Assembly: GCA_030522415.1 (NCBI GenBank)
Contig: CM060127.1
Location: 19,454,814-19,518,813, forward strand
DNA length: 64,000 nt
Direction of reading: 5' to 3'
Origin: Channallabes apus
Taxonomy: Eukaryota > Chordata > Actinopteri > Siluriformes > Clariidae
The notes beneath the pieces were generated by a model that worked only from the letters and a program-made list of their open reading frames with translations, made no database searches and was not told the DNA's origin. This document shows, piece by piece, positions 58,450 to 64,000 of the stretch (position 1 is its first letter; every line of letters starts with the position of its first letter). A program made the position numbers and the translations under genes.

Positions 58450-60092
58450 CACATCAGAAGTGCTTCACAGACCTCTATACTGCTCCAGGAGTTATCAAAT
58501 ACTCAATCACTTTAAAATTCAAGGCTGGCTGATGGGACGCTATGTCAATTACAAAAAGTCACATGTGGCAATATTTTGGGAGCAACACTGTTGTAGTGTG
58601 CAGGTTATGTACTGTAGCATTAAAACTGCTTACAGTTGAACGCTAAAGTCGATGCTGACTCGGATAAGATTGAAAGATCCTGAACAATCATTTTATGCAT
58701 TGTCTGACCAACAGGTCAGGCAAATGTCAAAAAAACTGTATTTGTCTGCTAGCGTAAAAATGAGACTCACTGATGGAACCTGATATGAAAACATGATTGA
58801 ATCAAAGTGACAAAATAGAGGGTTTATGCACCATTTTTTCTCTTTTTTTCCAGTTAGATCATGGCTGCTGCAATGTTTTGCAGTAATGGCACATGTCCAA
58901 TGTCCATGGCAGTAGACTAAACAAAGTACCACACTTAACTAAACAGAGTGACCGCAACACCAGTGGAAAGTTTTAAAAATGAGCTAAAAGGAATTTTCAC
59001 ATTTTGAGGCTTGAACAAATTAAGATGTGTAGAATAGGTGGTGGGAACATTTACAGTTCAACACGGAAACATGGCAGGTAGAAATGTTTCAGCTGAGACC
59101 CGCCCTCTACTGCCACAAATCCCTGAAATGTTGTATGCAGGCAAGTATGCCAACAACGTTGGTCACATAGCAGCGGTGTGTAGACATACACACACGGTTA
59201 CGCATAGTGTAACACAGAGATGAGGGTGCTTGTGTATTATGAGCAAAAACCTACTTAACAGGATGTTGATTTTGTCTGCATAATTGATATTTCAATCACC
59301 TACTTTACTTTACAGCTACAAGCTCCTTGGTTCAATCCCAAGGTCGTGTTACAGTCTGTGTGGAGTTTCATGTGTTCGTCCATGCGGATTTCCTCTGGGT
59401 TCTCTGGTTTCCTCCCAAAAACATGCCAGACTGACTTCATGAGAGTGTATGAGTTGCGCCCTGGCTGTTCACGTCGAATCTACTAGGGATAGACTAGACC
59501 ATGAACCTTGAATGCATTCCCAACTTAAAGAAAGTTTACCCGCACCTAAATCTGTGCGGTTTTAAGGTCTTTTTTTTCCGTTCATCACTACCATAATTAT
59601 TAATTAGAATGAATAATTCTGCATCCGGATATTCTGCATGCTAATCACATAATATGCATAGATCTTGAGTAATTGCCCCTGATTCATTATCCCTATCAAT
59701 CATCGACACATTGCAATTCTGCACTGTTGCTCTTAAAAGAAGGCTCTAGACCTTTAAGAGGTGGGCACACACTTGGCACACAAACGCGGCTCTCCCTGGC
59801 TTCCCTATCATTCTGAGTCTGAGCGCCAGGTCCTCACAAAATCCACTACCAAAAGCAGACAAGAGGGAAGACCTAAACAGAACTCTTTAAACACTGTTTA
59901 CACAGAGTTTAAAGAGTTACTGTCTACACGGAGTTTCCGAGCAGTTGCATGACTTGCACTTTTGCGTCCGTGCTGGAAAGAAAAGTCCTGTGGCTAGTCG
60001 ACTCTAAAGGGAGAACCGTGGATAAACGCACACTTTGCGCCGTAGTGAGCAACAGGAGGCGAACCAAACCATGAAAAACAGGTCAAGCTTAC
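58450..60092. other. Gene-free stretch with one decayed SINE
   Basis: A strongly diverged family A SINE is recognisable at about 59325-59515 (TTGGTTCAATCCCAAGG, TCTCTGGTTTCCTCCCAAAA, TAGGGATAGACTAGACCATG). Otherwise I see no gene. Confidence 0.5.
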
Positions 60093-60280
60093 CTTAGGAC
60101 TCCTGTTCCATCTTTCCCAAAGCATCCATACGGGCGAACAATTCTTTCTGTAACTCCTCTGCCCTATGCTGCCTACATCTTCCCTTTCTCTTCTCTCTCC
60201 GTGTGTGTGTGTGCTCAGTTCCACAGCAAGGCTACACTCCGCCATCCAGGCCCTGAGTGTCACACACAGGCAGCCCTGAG
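60093..60280 (-). other. Candidate atxn1 5' UTR exon
   Basis: On the minus strand the segment ends TCCTAAG before GTAAGC, a strong donor at 60091-60092. It lies 8.5 kb upstream of the atxn1 coding exon on the same strand, where mammals have several non-coding exons. The 5' limit is arbitrary, and a (TG)n tract lies inside. Position and donor are the only evidence. Confidence 0.25.
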
Positions 60281-60340
60281 CTGGCTCCCTGCTGCCTGCA
60301 TGCATGTAGCACACCAGTGTGTGTTATGCAAGGGCCTAGC

Positions 60341-60391
60341 TCCTCTCTCTCTCTCTCTCTCTCCCCTTACACACACACACACACACACATG
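60341..60391. repeat. (CT)n and (AC)n microsatellite
   Basis: About 11 CT units, then CCCCTT, then about 11 AC units. A (GAA)n patch follows at 60479-60495. Confidence 0.9.
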
Positions 60392-60499
60392 CTCTAACTC
60401 ACTCACTCAATCAGCTCCTCCCATGCCTCGCCTCACTGCCCTCCACCAACTCCATCAGGTATTCATTCAAAAAAAAAAAGAAGAAGAAGAAGAATACGC

Positions 60500-62398
60500 C
60501 AGCTGGCACCGAGCCCAGACTACACTCTCAAGAAGCAGGAAGGAGGAGACAGGGAGGAGGAATCACACACACACACACAACCTAGGGCTGAGGAAAGGAG
60601 GAAAGGAGATAGTCGATCGAGACAGGGATGAAAAAATACCATTAAACGAGATTAAACAAGAGTGATAAATGGATATATTTAAGCACAGACACTCCGGAGA
60701 GAAAAGGTCAGCTAATGCACGTCACCGAATGTTCATAGCTGTCTCTGCAGCTGTCACTCAACCGTACAGGCAGCTGAATGGTTGCTGGTTTCTTTATAAA
60801 TCGATTCACTCGGTGGTCACTGCATCAGCCAAACCTGATATCTGTTATATAGGTCATCTTGTACTACTCCATATATTAAGGGAAAGGGACCACAACACTA
60901 CCGTGCACTAGCATCTGAAATCTTACTGTATGCCCATTTTTCTGCACATAATGTATTATACACATGAACCTACTACAGTATATGTTGGTCGCTTTACAAA
61001 AAACATACATATAAATGTATAACTACCAAATAGCTATATACAGACCACCCTGTAACTAAACAAAAGAGGATAACGAATGCATCATACCAAGCTGAGATTC
61101 CTAGTTAATGTGAAAGACTCTTGAATCTTGAATCAGAACTGCTGGAGATGAATGCCTTGGCAGTAAAGTCATTAGCAGCACTAAGAGCCCTGATGCATGG
61201 CATATTACAGGAATAACAATCACTACAGTTATGGAACATGGCAAAAAAAACAGCTAAACTCTTCAGTGTATATCCTTTATACTGTAATTTCAATGTAATA
61301 TACATTAAAGATGACTTACGGTACATAATTAAGGATAACTCTTCATCTTTAATTAGCTTTTGAGACAAAATGGTTTGACCCATCCAGGGAAAGAGAAAAA
61401 AAAAAGTACTAAAAGTGGAAGAGGAACAGGTGCACACTTGACGGAACCGTTCAAGGAAATACAAAATATAAGACAACACTGCGCGGCTTCCTATAGCATG
61501 AAAGAAATGCTGCTGTCAGTGCCATAGCTAAACTCTACAGCACAGTCAGCCGTAGAGTAGCGCTGAACCGGAACGTCGCTCTGACACTCTTTTTCCACTG
61601 AGAAGGAGAAAGTATATGCACATAATCTGCTGAAATTTATATACATCAGTAATGCCTGTCAATCATCAGTAAGGCCCGTCAAGCAACAGAAGCCGAATGT
61701 TTTGCCGGGGCTGATACTCATACAGATTATTTAAAACCGATATGCATTTACCGAGAAAAAAAAAGCATTTCTTATAAGGTTAACTGATTAATTAAAGGTT
61801 TATATAGTAAATTAATTAAAAAGAAACCAAACTAGTAAATTAAAATTAAACTAGTAGAAGTGCTGAAATTTCAGTGGTCCCAATTTGGCAGCACCAGGTT
61901 GTGGTGCAGGAAGCACAGCTCCGCTCAGGGTGCTCTCGAGTGAGGCGGCTTCTGTGAGACAGACTTCAGTGTTGACAGATTATGATAATTGTAAACATGC
62001 TCCGGATAATCGTACCAAACATAACTGGTGAATTCATACAAGTAAGTAAATGAAATCATTAAAAACACAAACTACACCTGATTCTTCTTCATCTATATTG
62101 CTTAGTGGGACGCTAATTATAACCTACTACATCCAAGGGATCGCCTAACACTATTCGAAGCTCCGTGTTTGGCTCGCTGACTCATAATATTCTCAACATG
62201 GTAAAACTATTTATAAAGTCAGTGTAAAATTTGATAGTGTAGTCAGTTATATCTGACTAATGTATAATAAGAACTATACATACAGTATATATGAAACATG
62301 CAGTACGAAGCTTTTACGATATACAAACAAACGAGCAAACAAACGAAAAAGCTGCGCGTATGTTTCAAAACTTTGAGTTTCATCTTTTACTTCATGTA
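60500..62398. other. Gene-free AT-rich stretch
   Basis: No gene or repeat recognised. It may be upstream or intronic sequence of atxn1. Confidence 0.45.
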
Positions 62399-62933
62399 CA
62401 CTACCGTTCAAAAGTTTTAGATCACTTTCTAACTCCATGATGGTTCCTGATTTTGATTTCTTTCTACATTGTAAAGGAATGCTGAAGGCGTCCAAAAAAT
62501 GCATTAATCTCCTTTGAACAGTTGATATTGAGATGTTTCTGCTACTTCTGCTCTGTAAAGACTTCATAACTTGTTAATTGGTCATTTTTCAGGCTGATAA
62601 CTCTAAATGAACTTCTCGTCTGCGTCAGAGGTAGGTTTTGGTCTCGTCCTCCTGGGACGGCCTTCATGAGAGCCAGTTTCATTATGGTGCTCGACGGATT
62701 TTGCAAATGCACTTGACAATACTGTTCTTGCAAGAACTATTACAGAAAGGCCGACCTCTGTGTCTTAAAATAACAACTAACTGCGGTTTTTGTTGTTGTT
62801 ACATAATTACCTAATTCCATATGTGTTATTTTATAGTTTTGAAATCTCCAGTATTGTTGTAGAATGTAGAAAATAAATCACTAAACAAAAACAAAGAAAT
62901 TTGTAAGTGATCTAAAACTTTTGAATGGTAGTG
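62399..62933. mobile_element. Tc1-type MITE, long copy
   Basis: The ends CACTACCGTTCAAAAGTTTT and the inverted CACTACCATTCAAAAGTTTT match at 19 of 20 positions, flanked by TA (62397-62398 and 62934-62935). The inverted identity continues to GATCACTT. The 535-bp interior has no transposase. It shares blocks with 46137-46478. Confidence 0.85.
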
Positions 62934-63715
62934 TATGTCTTGTGAAAGTTTTCATTGTTTTTAAGATTGATAATCTTGATTTTAAGGTCACAAGCGGTTT
63001 ATAAGCATTTCACTGTACATAGTCCTGTGTATGGCTGTGTATGTGACAATTAAAATTAGAATTTAAATAATATATAATTATACACCAATTGAATAAGTAC
63101 ATTTGAAGCTTAAAAATACTAATGTGTCTAAAAATGTATAATTGGTTTCTTTTAATATTACAGTAGGAAATATTTGATATTTCGCTTTCACTTGCTAGGG
63201 TGTCATTTTTTGCAAGCCACAACTTTGTGCAGACGTGCGGATGTTTTATAGAAGCGCTCTGGTACCTACACAAATAGCATTAGTTAGAAAACCTTATTAG
63301 TGAAACACTCATTATTAGGACACGTCCTACACTTCAGCACCACTGTATACACAGTAGAGACCTGACAGAGCCTGCACTAGTGAAGCTTCCACTCCAGTAG
63401 CGAACACTTCCCAGAGTTAAGTGCTCTCCAAAGGTCGTTCTCTTTAAAGGAGCAGATTGTAATTTGTGGATCCCTCTACTGCCTGATAGATGAATTGCAA
63501 CTTCGTTGAAAAACATCCTGGCTGGGGTTGTTGGAGAAAATTAAGAGAAAATGAGAAACGGCTAACTGCATGGCCAACAAAAAAAAAGTTATACACTCTT
63601 AAGATTTCATTCCACCGCCAATGGTCCTGTGTGAAAGTGATCCGTCATGCTCCCAGAACTACTCTTTCGCATTTTGAGTCCTGGAATATGAGAAGAAAAA
63701 CGACATAAATGTGAT
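62934..63715. other. Gene-free stretch
   Basis: A repeat tail (AGCATTTCACTGTACATAG, then GTGACAATTAAAATTAGAAT) lies at 63002-63065, resembling 8070-8125. Nothing else recognised. Confidence 0.45.
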
Positions 63716-64000
63716 AATCAGGTCATCAGCTGACTTCATTTTTTGCCACATAACGTTGCTGAGCCTCGATCTCACCAGCTGAAGCAACCCCAGATCATAA
63801 CACTGCTTCCTGAGGAACTTGTACAGTGGGCACTGATGGGTGCATGATGGGTTCATCGCTTCATGTGCTTCGCTGCTTCCCCACATGACCTTTTTCCATT
63901 GCCCCAAAGCCCAATCAAGCATTTCTTGTTCTGATTTGACTCAATACCAAGGTTTTCGTATGGCCACACAGCTGTTTAGTCGGAATCCTAGTCGCAATTC
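63716..64000 (-). mobile_element. Tc1-like transposase fragment running off the window
   Basis: Minus-strand translation includes CYDLGLLQLVRSRLSNVMWQ and KMKSADDL, a mutated version of the Tc1 VMIWGCFSWSGLG block. Upstream is HPSCTH-type text. It contains stops and continues past the window end. Confidence 0.6.

Noticed and set aside
61105..61479. 124-aa minus-strand frame
   Set aside because: AT-rich DNA, no homologous motif and no splice context.

Overview
The window is nuclear DNA of a teleost fish. It holds split vertebrate genes with GT-AG introns and a dense load of fish-type repeats: two full-length Tc1 elements, mariner remnants, several tRNA-derived SINE families, a LINE fragment, small inverted-repeat elements and long (AT)n, (AC)n and (AAT)n arrays. 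An otophysan, perhaps a catfish, is my guess from repeat flavour only. There is no prokaryotic feature, no CRISPR array and no viral gene.

Four protein-coding genes can be rebuilt exon by exon, each with an unbroken reading frame. zbtb8b (+, coding 8322-11467, 3 coding exons, 502 aa) encodes a BTB/zinc-finger factor; a CpG-type promoter and non-coding first exon probably lie at 4780-4956. fuca1 (+, 15567-21262, 8 exons, 446 aa) encodes lysosomal alpha-L-fucosidase. gmpr (+, 22199-31700, 9 exons, 345 aa) encodes GMP reductase, with a TATA box about 100 bp upstream of the ATG. atxn1 (-, 51561 down to 48679, 2 coding exons, 764 aa) encodes ataxin-1 without a polyglutamine tract. gmpr and atxn1 are convergent neighbours, as in mammals. 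The four products share no pathway: nuclear repressor, lysosomal glycosidase, purine salvage enzyme and nuclear co-repressor scaffold.

Layout: 1-4.7 kb is repeat-rich flank with a 1.5 kb inverted-repeat element. 4.8-11.8 kb is zbtb8b. 11.8-15.5 kb is empty except for a mariner remnant. 15.5-21.4 kb is fuca1. 22.1-32.4 kb is gmpr. 32.6-39.3 kb holds two intact 1,619-bp Tc1 transposons in opposite orientation, plus SINEs and a small element. 39.3-48.7 kb has no coding signal and may be largely the long atxn1 3' UTR. 48.7-51.6 kb is the atxn1 coding region. 51.6-64 kb is probable atxn1 5' region full of SINE, LINE and DNA-transposon remnants.

I found no convincing new multi-gene system. The items most worth a second look are the paired intact Tc1 copies, the SINE and LINE that share a 3' tail, the perfect 26-bp hairpin inside the 2.5-4.0 kb element, the candidate zbtb8b promoter, and the polyQ-free ataxin-1 with its possible 9-kb 3' UTR.
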